Shown: one piece after another, positions 54,385 through 64,000 of the stretch
Layout of the letters: each line of letters opens with the position of its first letter
Position numbering within the stretch: position 1 is the first letter of the stretch
Assembly: GCA_030280995.1 (NCBI GenBank)
Contig: JASXTE010000001.1
Location: 14,727,001 to 14,791,000 of the forward strand
DNA length: 64,000 nucleotides
DNA from: Hemileia vastatrix
Taxonomy: Eukaryota > Basidiomycota > Pucciniomycetes > Pucciniales > Zaghouaniaceae
Direction of reading: 5' to 3'
The notes under the pieces: generated by a model
Told to the model about the DNA's origin: nothing
What the model saw: the letters and a program-made list of their open reading frames with translations, nothing else
Databases searched by the model: none
Translations under genes and position numbers: made by a program

Positions 54385-54726
54385 TGTACAAATGAAATTT
54401 TTTGAAAATTTATTGACAGCCCAAAAGTTATGCTGCTGTATTTTTTTTACAATGAGATTTATTTCACTTTCAATTCAGATGATGAAGCGCGGTGAAACAA
54501 CAAAGAAGTCGACGCGATTGCCACAAAATGAATAGTGGATGTCAAAAAAATATCGCAGCTCTGTTGACGCGGCATCAGCTAGACTCCGGATAGAACCGGA
54601 GAAACCAGGTGATGGCGTGTCCACAGGTAGATATAGTTGACAGCTAAGTACATAAATATGCTAGGTCATAACAAGCTCAACTTTTGGGCTGTCAATAATT
54701 TTTAGAAAATTTTCATTTTCGTCACA
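54385..54726. mobile_element. Inverted-repeat (MITE-like) element
   Basis: The left end 54385-54429 and the right end 54679-54726 are imperfect inverted repeats of about 45 bases sharing ATTGACAGCCCAAAAGTT. The interior is CpG-rich for this window and includes a 6-bp perfect hairpin CTCCGG-N6-CCGGAG (54585-54602). No ORF. No clear target duplication was found. Confidence 0.65.
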
Positions 54727-54884
54727 ATGTTTACGAGTTTGACTTTATCCGAAAAAGTTGGTGCACTTTTGGAACCAATCTTGAAACTTTGAGTCAGAAC
54801 AATCGAGATTTGACTGCAAAATTAGAATAATATGTAATAATTTTGCTTCATGAAGGCAATTTTTGTTGTCAAATGTCACTCTCT

Positions 54885-54994
54885 TTATCTTGATATTTCG
54901 AAATCTTTTGACTTGCATCAGCTTTAACAGTTTAAGGCCGATAGTTTCACTTCACCGGATTTTACTTGGAAGATCAATTATTTGAATGAGATAA
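54885..54994 (+). promoter_or_regulatory. Candidate GATA-factor sites upstream of the transporter
   Basis: TTATCT (54885-54890, reverse of AGATAA), CGATAG (54939-54944) and AGATAA (54989-54994) match HGATAR. Fungal iron repressors of the Urbs1/SreA GATA family bind such sites at siderophore genes. Short motifs like these also occur by chance in AT-rich DNA. Confidence 0.35.
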
Positions 54995-55066
54995 GGAGAA
55001 GCCTGCGACATGAGCAATTATGTACTACTGAGTTGGTCTCACTGTGCCTTATTTTTTTGTTGCAGC

Positions 55067-57438
55067 ATGACCTCTAAAATTCTAACTATTTCGCCACCAG
55101 ACAGTGATTTGCCTAATGATGAGGATGCCCTGAATAATGTTCTCGTTCCTCCTGGTGTTAAGAAAATCGAAGCCATCAAAAACATCCTTGACCGTCCCAA
55201 AGTTTCTGTCTTGTATGGCTTCTTTGCTCTTTTGGCCTTTTCATTATCGCTTGGTGAGCTGGCTTGTGTTCTTCTGCAAGGATATGCTGCCTCTTTCGTC
55301 TTCTGAAGATAATACTGTTCTGCCCCCCCAATAGACCAATATACCTCTTCTGCTTATATTGCCGAAGCTACCGCTACTTCCTTCCATGCACACAGTCTTC
55401 TTGCAACGGTCAATACCGTCAAAGCTGTCGCCCAAGCAGTGTCCCAGCCGCCTATTGCGAAGCTGAGCGATCACATTGGACGTGTCGAAACTTATGTGAT
55501 TACAATCTGTTTATATGCTTTTGGTGAGCCCAAATCCAGACATTCGGCAAATATGACTTAGGGTTTAATATTGAATTTCGTGTTTTTTTCTCTAATGTTG
55601 TACTAGGATATATCCTGGTTGCTACTTCATCTAATATTGTAGCTTTCACCGCTGGAACAGGAATTAACATTCTCGGAACAACAAGCTTGTATCTTCTACA
55701 GGAAATCGTAATAGGAGACATTTCATCTCTCCGAAACCGACTTTTCTGGAGCATTTTCCCCTCAGTTCCTGGCGGCATCAACATTTGGATAAGTGGAAAT
55801 GTTACACAATCAATGATTGGTCATGGCGGCTGGCGATGGGGATTTGGCATGTTTGCAATCATGGGCCCATTACTCTCTATTCCTATCATTGGTTCGTTGG
55901 GATATGCTCAATTTATTACTCGACATTCCATCCCACGTTCCAAACCTTCAACTCCTTTTAGTTTAGGATCATTTGGATCAGCCATAAAATCATGGTCATC
56001 TCGCCTTGACATAGTTGGTTTAATGCTTCTAACTTTGGGTATAGGCTGTGTGTTAGTAACTGTGACAATCGCTAAGGCTTATGGATCATCCTGGAGTGAT
56101 GGAAAGTTTCATTTCAATTCATTCCTGGAATCCACTATCAAAAATCTCATTCCAATTTATAAATCATTTCTCCATCTGCAGCTCATTGCATCGCACTTCT
56201 TATCATTGGTGGAGCTTTATTAATTGTTTTTCCTGTATGGGAAATATATATGGCTCAGAATCCAATTGTACCATTCAACCTGTTTAATAATAAAACGATC
56301 ATCATAGGAATGCTAATGGCCATCTCACATCCCGCGGCTGGAAGTATGGCCAATGACTACTTTTACACCTTTTTGGTTGTGGCAGCAGAGTGTGCTAACC
56401 TAAAAATTACTTTCTCGCAATAAAATTCGAAATTTACTTACTATGACATATCGTTTGTTTCACTTTTTTAACATGTTAAATACATATACTAAAAGTCAAA
56501 CAATATTGAGCGCCACACGGATAACTGGGCTTGCCACATTTATATCTATATATTCTTGCTTATTTGCGGGTGCCGTTGCCAGCCGCTATCGACGACTTAA
56601 ATGGATTATAATTGTAGGCTTCGAAATTTCACTTCTCATCATTTTTAATGGCATAAAAGACAATTTTATAGATGTGGGGAAACTTGGCAGGTCGGAGTGA
56701 TTTGTGACACTCTGGGGTTAGGATTGATGATGCGATACCGTACTAATCACAACTCTATGGCCAAGATAGTTTTTCCTCAACTACTACGAGGATTGGCAGA
56801 AGGTTTCATTGGCTTTCCAGTTCAAGCAGCTGTCCAAGTTTGTGTTTATTCATTGTTTCCTCCAAAGAGTAGTCCCATCATGAATTTTAAAGAAAACTGC
56901 TAATACTTCTTAACATAATAATCTCACTGATCTTATTTTTATTGGAGAACCATTCGTGAACCTAGTCTATGGTCGCACATGAATATCTTGCATCGATTAC
57001 TGCTATCTATCTAACAGTCTTTTATTTATCTGGTGCCATCGGAGCAGCCATTGGTGGAGGGATCTGGGTTAATAAGATTCCTGGGAGACTTGAGCAATTG
57101 ATCTCCAATAGCACTGTAGCAATCTCTGCCTATAAAGATCCATTTACATTTGCCAAAGAGTATTCAATCGGTACCTCTGAGCGAAACGCTGTTGGTAAGG
57201 CTTACAGCGAGACACAGGTATTGCTCATAAAGTTTCATAATTATTCATATTATCTATAAAAATTAAAGTTTACTTTTTTATGTCTCTCTAGCATGACATT
57301 CTTGTAGTAGCGACTATCATATCTGCGAGTGGCCTTATCCTTGCTGCTCTTCTTGATGATCCTAAATTACCAGATACACAAAGTCGTATGCAACTTGGAG
57401 AGCTGAGGAAGCCGGTCGAACTCCAACCCAGTAGATAG
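55067..57438 (+). CDS. Siderophore-iron transporter, MFS (SIT family), 8 exons
   Basis: Proposed exons: 55067-55253, 55335-55523, 55607-56095, 56182-56389, 56496-56613, 56691-56837, 56966-57217 and 57292-57438. Every intron is GT-AG, and the exons sum to 1737 bases (578 residues plus stop) with no internal stop, close to the usual 550-620 residues. Diagnostic SIT sequence: Y-I-A-E-A-T-A-T-S-F near residue 68, L-L-Q-E-I-V-I-G-D-I-S-S-L-R-N-R near 153-170, W-R-W-G-F-G-M-F-A-I near 201, L-S-A-T-R-I-T-G in exon 5, and multiple membrane helices. It would import ferric-siderophore by proton symport at the plasma or a vesicle membrane. TTTTTTTGTTGCAG just before the start suggests a 5' UTR intron. 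The exon 4 and exon 6 donors are the least certain. Confidence 0.88.
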
Positions 57439-58377
57439 CACTTGCTACAAGGCCATTCGATATTTTTGTGTCTCCAAAATTCAACGATAAAGAATATGAT
57501 TAAAGCGGAAATTTTTCTTTCTTTTTTCTTTCTTTTTTGTACCCGAATATCTAATATAAATGAATGTCAAATAGTAAACTTTTTAAATACTTCACTCTCT
57601 GTAAGAAATATTAGAAGAAACATAATTTTTCTAGTTAATTCTCAGGTTGAAGAGCAGAACAATATATCTATGATGGGGAACAGAGTTAATTAGAGCGGCG
57701 TGAAAACATATTGGAAGGAAAAAGTGAAATGAGGTATATCTTGTGGATATGCAACATCTCATACATACTACAAAGAGTCTTGGCATAAATTGTTAGAAAT
57801 ATTTAATAGGTGCAATTTATGGTCAAAACAACTTTTAGAAATAGAGAATAATTGAGGAGCATGTAGCATATCAAATTTCAACAGTTCAATTTGGCATAGA
57901 CTAGCACCAGGAAAAAAATGTTGGCACCTGCTAGCAGGTCCCAGGTTTTTTTTCTGGTGAAGGATAATATAAAATGAGAATTTGAGTGGAAGTGATATTG
58001 TAAAAAGAAAACTATATTTATGAGAAAAATATACATTATAAAAACTTTTTGAGCCCAGTCCAAACCCAGTTGGAAAAAGCATTGGATGATGAGCAGAGAA
58101 TGGTTTTTACCTTTATGTGTCCTGGTAAAGTGCGTGGAAAATATTACGTTTCGCGGTAAACAAGACCGATGTTAAAATGAATTAAGATCACCGGCCTTGT
58201 TCACTTGATGACCAGTCTTGAACCAGTTGATTATTTGTCGTGAATTTTAATTGAACCTGTTCCCTCATTATATATTGTCAGACCGGACATCAATTCAAGC
58301 AGTCAATGCATATTTTTGTTGTAATTAATTCCCCTGGAAAGTCATACAATCACATTTTATATTTACTTAAGCCATTG
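57439..58377. other. Intergenic; one 55-bp imperfect palindrome, no gene
   Basis: Transporter 3' flank. Short antisense frames (for example 57768-58082) have no recognisable domain and odd composition. 57905-57959 is a near-palindrome centred on ACCTGCTAGCAGGT with CACCAGGAAAAAAA at its outer arm. Nothing else is supported. Confidence 0.6.
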
Positions 58378-59001
58378 TGATATTGCTTCTGAAGCTGCTC
58401 AACAAATTTCCCAAGAAGCAGATAGTATTGAAAAAGAAATTAACACATTGTTAAAGGCTGTACAAGACAAGTGTACCAAATTAAGGAAGAAAAAAGAATC
58501 AAGTTCATGGATTAGAGACTTTAGTGAAAATAGATTTGAAGGACCTTCTAACCCAGCTAAAAAAAAAAAAAGCCAGCCAGTTAGTGAATATGGCAAACAA
58601 TTGGTTTTAAACAACCTCTTGGAAAGAGGTTCAACACAAAATATCCTTTGTACAGCATTAAATATCTCTGAGTGCACTTTTGCTGTATACTCCATCATTA
58701 CAATCAAAAGAATGCAGATTCTAAGAGCCACCAAGGAGATCAAACAAAATTGACTGCTTATATACTTTGCATCTTGTTATTTTACATTGAAGAAAAGTAT
58801 ACTATTACTCTAAAAGAAATATCACAATATATCTAAGAAAGCTTTGGTATTTTTATCTCTCCTCAATCAATATCTAATGTTCTAAAAGACACTAATATTA
58901 TGTGGAAGACCACAATAACAATCCCTGCTAAGTGGAACAATATTGCTGTAATCAACAAACATCATGGTTACATTTTCTGCCAAGCCATTCACTACGCAAT
59001 A

Positions 59002-59238
59002 TAGGGGGTGGACTTGCTAGCAAGTCCTCAACCTGAACTGAGATGGAACTCAGATGGAACTCAGACTGAACTCATACTGAACCCAAACTGAACTCTACTT
59101 GAACACCCACCTAAAACTGTTCTGCTGAATGGTGTTCATTCCTGATTGTATGGTTCCTTTATCAATAGCTCAATGTGTGTTCAATCTGTGGTGAGTTTGG
59201 GTCCAGGGTTGCGGACTCGCTAGCAAGTCCGCCCCCCA
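59002..59238. mobile_element. 237-bp MITE inside the transposase remnant
   Basis: Terminal inverted repeats of about 30 bases: left TAGGGGGTGGACTTGCTAGC, right (reverse) TGGGGGGCGGACTTGCTAGC. TA duplicates flank it (59000-59001 and 59239-59240), as for Tc1/mariner MITEs. Each terminus also contains its own palindrome, GGACTTGCTAGCAAGTCC on the left and GGACTCGCTAGCAAGTCC on the right. Confidence 0.82.
59033..59109 (+). repeat. Seven tandem 11-bp units inside the MITE
   Basis: Exact 11-base period with consensus CTGAACTCAGA: CTGAACTGAGA, TGGAACTCAGA twice, CTGAACTCATA, CTGAACCCAAA, CTGAACTCTAC, TTGAACACCCA. No indels. Confidence 0.9.
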
Positions 59239-59330
59239 TATTGTGTGGTGATTGATCTTGATTTTCAAGTCATCTGAATAGATGAAAATGCTTTTGATCC
59301 TCATACATAGCATTCTCATGACTATTCAAC

Positions 59331-59886
59331 TGTTTGTAATTCATCAGCATTATTATTAAAACTTTGACATCTTTTTTATTAATGAACTTGCTTTTATTTT
59401 GATAGGGGAACCAGAGCCAGCATAATAAAATAATTGGTAAGTATCATTTTCATTTTCATATCTCTCTTTATCAATTTTTAGTGTTTCTTTATTTGAATTT
59501 TGTTACATAACCTCATTTCATTTTTTTCTATTTCCTAGATGACTCAAATTAACATGCTTTGAAATTATCTGCAAGACTATCAGCCAGTGAGCTAGCGAAA
59601 GGCTGATGAATTAGTTGTGAAATAAATTTAGCAATTATTAATCACCACAGAAAATTCAGGAGGGTATTGCTATAAATACCATTTAGTTGAACTCCAATGT
59701 GTCAATTTTTTATAGCTGAGTTAGTTAGTCACACTCTATAAACATCTAGAAAACCAGATGAAAAAAGTTGATCAATCATCCATATAGCATGCCATATTGA
59801 ATATGCATATTCTTTATTCATGTCACCAGACAGCCTATGCACAAGGTCATGGGTGTTCCTGAGTAAGTGAGATTGGAGAGGAGAGT
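59331..59886. other. No gene seen
   Basis: AT-rich flank between the transposase remnant and the LTR of element C; no credible ORF. Confidence 0.6.
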
Positions 59887-61382
59887 TGTCAGGCTGAGGT
59901 CAAGTACAGAGACGTGAACTAGCTTGAATGGTTAGTTTTCTAGAAGATTTTAATGGTCCTATATGAATACTGTAGTATAAATCCAATAAGTATTAAAATA
60001 TAACTCAATATAAGGGTCCCAGTAATTCTAATCTCACTAATTATATATGGCTTAAAATCTTTATAGTTGGTAGAAAAATAGATTTAATAATTCAGATACT
60101 ATTCAAAGACTTTATAAGTACTATTGATATGTATTGTAATTGTATTGGTTATATGTTTTAATTGTAACAATAAAGAATGAAGAAAATAAGACCAAAAAAC
60201 TCCTCCTTTTATACACAATTACTTCCCCAATGACCCCTATGATTTCCCAGCTCAATAAACAGTTAATGACATCTCATTCTAGCCAATAGACATGTTAAGA
60301 ACCAAAAAGAGTGACTAGTAACCAATTTAGAATGATATCACCCGCCAAAATCCTGTAGTAATAGGGATAATCCATCAAAAACAAAGAACAAGCAAAAAAG
60401 AGAGTATATGCGTATTATACATTAATATAAAAGGCCAAAAAGGGAAAATTAAGACTAATTAATACTTAAAAATAAGGGGGATTAACAGTAGAAATGTTGG
60501 GGTTAATCATGACATTATACTAGGTGAAATCCCCATTCAAAAATAACCAAAATTGACTGAGAAACCACCAAAAAACCCAAAAAAGGGCGTGAGATGTGGG
60601 GTTACTACATGCAGTCCTTGGCAGGTGCTTTCACGGGTAAATCCTTGACTAATTTAGGCGAATTTAAGCTTGGTAGTGAATTAAAGTGCCAAGAATGAGG
60701 TTATTAATGAAATTAGTGCATATAAAGAGGGTCAATGCATTTATAATTAAGCTAGGACACTAAACAAGGGCCTGTTGCCTATTTTAGAGTGTTTCCCCAC
60801 AGTGGGCGTAGAATGTGGTGTAATTATAGTGTGAAAAAGCTAACTTTGCTAAAAATGAAGCTATTCACATGGGAAAAATGCAGGCAGTATGTGGCCAGTA
60901 CACAGAAGCCATTTCTGGCATAAAAAACACCAAATTTGAAAAGTGATACTTTTATGCATTTGAGTAGCCAAATAAATAGTCCTAATTAAGTTAAATTGAT
61001 CTGTCAAAGCACATTTTTAATATTATTAAATTTATAGTGCATATAATCAACTTTTAAGTGATTTAAAGCACATTTCTTGTTTTTTACATAAAACAATGAA
61101 AATAACAGCCTTAAGTGTACTTAAAAATTATGTAGCCTTATATTTAAGGTTCTTAAGATTAACCTAACATATTTCAAATTAATATTAAGTACATAACACT
61201 TATAAAAGGTCGATATATGCATATATATAAGGTGTTATAATGGCATATTTTGTATATTATCATAATTTTACTTATGTATACTATTTGTGTACTCTGATTT
61301 ATTGCTCCCATGTATAGTCCATGTGTTTAACATAGCTTATAAGTAATTTTTACTCAGTCCTGGGAATATCCAGGCTGAAACT
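59887..61382 (-). repeat. 3' LTR of C
   Basis: On the minus strand the start GTTTCAGCCTGGATATTCCC parallels the D LTR start (TGTTTCAGCCAGGATACC), and the end GCCTGACA parallels TTGACA. GTGTATAAAAGGAGG at about 60205-60220 is a TATA-like promoter. At about 1.5 kb it is twice the A and D LTR length, so it may contain an insertion. Confidence 0.6.
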
Positions 61383-61499
61383 TGCCCACCAAAAAAAAAT
61401 AAAAAAAATGATAAGTTATACACTTTTTTTTATTTTATATTATTTTTCAGGTATTCAGAAAATTCTGTAGCATTAAATATTAATTCTTTAAAGAAATAA

Positions 61500-63306
61500 A
61501 ACATAATCAAATATTATGAGTACTGGTTTTTGAACCCCTCAGCTGGTTTAACAGTAGTTTATTTCTGTTTAACTTTTTTAAGAAGGGAGGATAGATTTGA
61601 AATTTCTTTTTCAGGTATCCATTTATCAAATTCATTTGATTTCCCCTTAAATCTTAATAAATACTCAGTTCCTTTCTCTTTAGTAAGAATTTTTTTCTTG
61701 ATTATTTTTTAAATCTCTGCCTTTTCCAAAATTTCTTCAGGTTTCTTTTTAGGCCTTTCTCTTCTTTTTGGAAATAAGTCAGGATCATTTGCATGGTAAG
61801 GTTTTAATAATGAGATAGGGAAAACTGGATGTTTCCTATAATATGAGGCATATAATATGACTTAAAAAGCATTATTACCAACCATTTTGCGTACTAAAAA
61901 AGGTCCTACAAAGGGATCCTTCAATTTAACATTACCTTGTAAGTTAAAATGAAGTGTTGAAATTAGGACTTCATCTCCTTTTTTGATTTCAAATTATTTA
62001 TGAGATTTATCCCACCTTTTTTTTAATATTCAAATGCTTTTTGGATGCATTCCTCTGCATGCTTTCTACACATTTGTTGCATATGAATAAAGGATTTAGT
62101 AACAGGGTGTATATCTAACCTTGGTAATTTATTTAAATGATTTACTGGGGTATTTGGTACATATCCCAGCCAGAGTTCAAATGGTTTTTTCTCTGTTAAA
62201 GAATGAGTTGTGCTATTATAAGAAAATTCAAGGCCAGGAATTAATGTTACCCAGTCATGTGTGAATTTCTTATTGTCTTTGTATTCTAATCCAAAGGCAC
62301 AATATCTTCTGATAATATCTTCTAGAGTCTGTATCATTCTCTCATGCAGCCCATCAGTTTGTGGATGGTGTGTTATAGACAATTTCAATTGACAACCTGA
62401 TACTTCCATCAATGATGTCCAGAGCTCTGAAGTAAATTTAGGGTCTCTGTCAGAGATTATGGCTTTAGGGAACCCAGCAGTATTCATCATTTGAGTCCAC
62501 CATAGTAATTCCAAGTCTTTTTCAGATACCTCTTTATGGGTAGGGATAAATTTACACATTTTTGTTAATCTATCCACAATTACCTTGAAAGAATTGAAAC
62601 TTTCTTTTCTTGCTAATGGCAAGCCAGTGACAAAATCCATGTTTATAATTTCCCATGGAGCTTTTGGCTGCTCTATTTGTTGTAACAACCCAGCTCTCTT
62701 CCCAGTTAATCTTTTAGATTTCTGACAAGAGTCACATGTTTCAATGTATTTTTGTACATCTTCTTTCATTTTTATCCACCAGGCTGTATTTTTAACTCTG
62801 GTTAATGTTTTGTTAAAATCAAAATGACCAGCTAAGATGTCATCATGACAAGTACTCAACATTAACTCTTTCATAAAAGGTGGTATAAATATTACATTAC
62901 TTAGCTTTTTTCTGTAATATATATATCCATCTTCAATTGACATTTTACCTTTTTCCAGCGCATTTTTATACTTTGGAGGCAAGGTTTTAGTTAATGCACT
63001 CATGGAGGCATTAGTTAGATCATTTAAAATGGTAGATAATTTAGCCAAATCTTTATCAGATGAATAATTTTCCAATATAGTTTGCATAAACTCTTCCTCT
63101 AAATCCAATATATAAATCCCATATATATGTATAACCTCATTTTCAGGTACATAAGCTGGGTTTTCAGAATCATTTGGCAAAGAGCTTCTGGATAATAAAT
63201 CCACATTAGAATGCAATGCTCCTGCTCTATGAGTGATTGTAATTCTTCCTCTGTACTCTTGTACAGCTAGTTGCCATCTAAACATGTTACTATTAGGTGT
63301 TTTCAT
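61500..63306 (-). pseudogene. C integrase with chromodomain
   Basis: A 427-residue open frame (63306-62023). Zinc domain C-H-D-D-I-L-A-G-H-F and C-D-S-C-Q-K-S-K; core N-M-D-F-V-T-G-L-P, I-S-D-R-D-P-K-F-T-S-E and T-D-G-L-H-E-R-M-I-Q-T-L-E-D, so D, D and E are all present. The TGA/frame break at 62023 separates the tail, read in another frame to about 61500 (D-P-F-V-G-P-F, P-V-F-P-I-S-L-L-K-P-Y), and a chromodomain, E-K-G-T-E-Y-L-L-R-F-K-G-K with D-K-W-I-P-E. The chromodomain likely reads histone marks to steer insertion. Confidence 0.87.
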
Positions 63307-63320
63307 GTTTAGTAATGATT

Positions 63321-64000
63321 TTATTCACTGCAATCTGTTATTAATTCAAACTTCTGGTCTTCCAGATAGTAATGAAGTTTCTCCAAGGCCCACACATTGG
63401 CTAAACATTCCATTTGGGTGGCACCATACCTTAATTCTGTCTTCCTTAAGGCTCTGGATATATAACAGATAACTACTTCAGATAATTTTCCATTTATTAT
63501 CTGTTTTTGCTGTAAGGCAGCACCTAACCCTATGAAGCTTGCATCAGTGTACAAGATAAAAGGTAGGTTAACATCTGAAAGACCCAATATTGGAGCTGAC
63601 ATTAAACACTCCTTCAATTTATTAAAGGCGCATCGTCTTTCATTATTCCAAATGAAAGCTTCATTTTTCCTGATTAATGTTGTTAAAGAGGCTGCAATTA
63701 ATTGGTAGTTTTCTATATACTGCCTATAATATCCACACATACCTAAATAGCTTTGAAAATCTTTCACATTATTAGGTATACTAATGTTTTTTATTGCTGC
63801 CACTTTGTTCTGGTCAACACAAATTTGTAATCCAGATACAGCATGTCCAAGTACTTTCAAGGATTGAAACCCAAACTTACACTTTTTCAATGCAATTGTC
63901 ATATTAATTTCATCCATCTTTTGAAATACTCTTTTCAGGTGAATTAAATTTCATCATATGTTTTTGAGAACACTATGATGTCATCAATATAAACTAAAAG
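63321..64000 (-). pseudogene. C reverse transcriptase end and RNase H
   Basis: At the right edge the minus strand reads L-V-Y-I-D-D-I-I-V-F-S-K-T, the intact catalytic YIDD. A one-base frameshift and an apparent stop lie at about 63945. Frame 63917-63321 continues with L-K-K-C-K-F-G-F, Y-L-G-M-C-G-Y-Y-R-Q-Y-I and RNase H L-Y-T-D-A-S-F-I-G-L-G-A (Asp intact, unlike A and D), T-Q-M-E-C-L-A (Glu) and F-E-L-I-T-D (Asp). It stops 15 bases before the integrase frame. Confidence 0.88.

Larger units (their letters stand above)
58378..59330 (+). pseudogene. Tc1/mariner-like transposase remnant
   Basis: Frames in order: a coiled N-terminus (Q-Q-I-S-Q-E-A-D-S-I-E-K-E-I), a Lys-rich segment, a helix-turn-helix (L-V-L-N-N-L-L-E-R-G-S-T-Q-N-I-L-C, L-N-I-S-E-C), then after a frame change a second winged-helix-like part (T-L-K-E-I-S-Q-Y-I, S-P-Q-S-I-S-N-V-L-K-D). 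After the MITE at 59002-59238 comes V-I-stop-I-D-E-N-A-F-D-P-H-T, like the first catalytic Asp region (F-I-D-E-x-G-F) of Tc1/mariner enzymes. Later catalytic residues are not visible. It would cut and paste DNA at TA sites, but it is long dead. Confidence 0.6.
59887..64000 (-). mobile_element. Chromovirus C, 3' half
   Basis: On the minus strand from the right edge: the RT catalytic box, RNase H, integrase, chromodomain, polypurine-like tract (GGTGGGCAAG after a long T-run) and a 3' LTR ending at 59887. It belongs to the same family as A and D by domain sequence but is more diverged, and its integrase is the most intact in the window. Gag, protease and early RT lie off the right edge. Confidence 0.85.

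Noticed and set aside
57768..58082. 104-residue minus-strand ORF next to the transporter
   Set aside because: No recognisable domain, unusual composition, overlaps a palindrome; not supported as a gene.
1..64000. tRNA or rRNA genes
   Set aside because: No cloverleaf with a B-box or rRNA core sequence was recognised; tRNA-like matches are limited to primer sites.

Overview
The window looks like TE-swamped nuclear DNA of a basidiomycete, most likely a rust fungus (Pucciniales) or close relative. The reasons are an AT-rich, CpG-poor repeat background, a Ty3/gypsy family whose reverse transcriptase has the mushroom/rust type FIDDG active site, chromodomain-bearing chromoviruses, a plant/rust type SANT ORF1, and one spliced fungal siderophore-iron transporter with seven introns of about 75-130 bp. 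The species cannot be named from the sequence alone.

Layout. 1-3154: 5' part of a decayed Ty1/copia element (minus). 3155-26935: three linked copies (G1-1, G1-2, G1-3, plus strand) of one unusual Ty3/gypsy family with 0.9-1.1 kb LTRs. G1-1 is nearly complete, G1-2 keeps only a 3' region, and G1-3 is an LTR fused directly to reverse transcriptase. 26940-29220: minus-strand gag-protease remnant of a related element. 29821-47118: a chromovirus (D, plus) split in gag by a second chromovirus of the same family (A, minus, 33466-42174). 47119-47637: SANT/Myb ORF1 remnant of PIF/Harbinger type. 48082-54249: a complete but mutated copia element (R) with 122-bp LTRs, a target-site duplication and a primer site like that of Drosophila copia. 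54385-54726: inverted-repeat element. 55067-57438: intact siderophore transporter gene, the only host gene I can support. 58378-59330: decayed Tc1/mariner-like transposase carrying a 237-bp MITE. 59887-64000: 3' half of a third chromovirus (C, minus).

The most interesting material is in the long 3' region of the G1 family, between integrase and 3' LTR. It has two layers that recur in the copies. (1) Two antisense accessory genes, ORF-a and ORF-b, encode cysteine-cluster proteins resembling fungal Zn2Cys6 DNA-binding domains, with Ser/Pro-rich linkers. ORF-a also has a conserved C-terminal block and a possible conserved phase-1 intron. (2) A dense array of short hairpins, more than 30 copies of a 4-5 bp stem, 6-nt loop and constant TAAACTG tail, plus three longer hairpin modules. 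Their stems change on both arms between copies, as expected for selected RNA or DNA structure.

Almost every retroelement ORF is broken, often by single in-frame stops (TGA, TAA, TAG) without frameshift, and CpG is scarce in the elements but common around the transporter. This fits methylation and deamination of repeats. All coordinates and splice sites come from reading by eye; no alignment, folding or database search was run.
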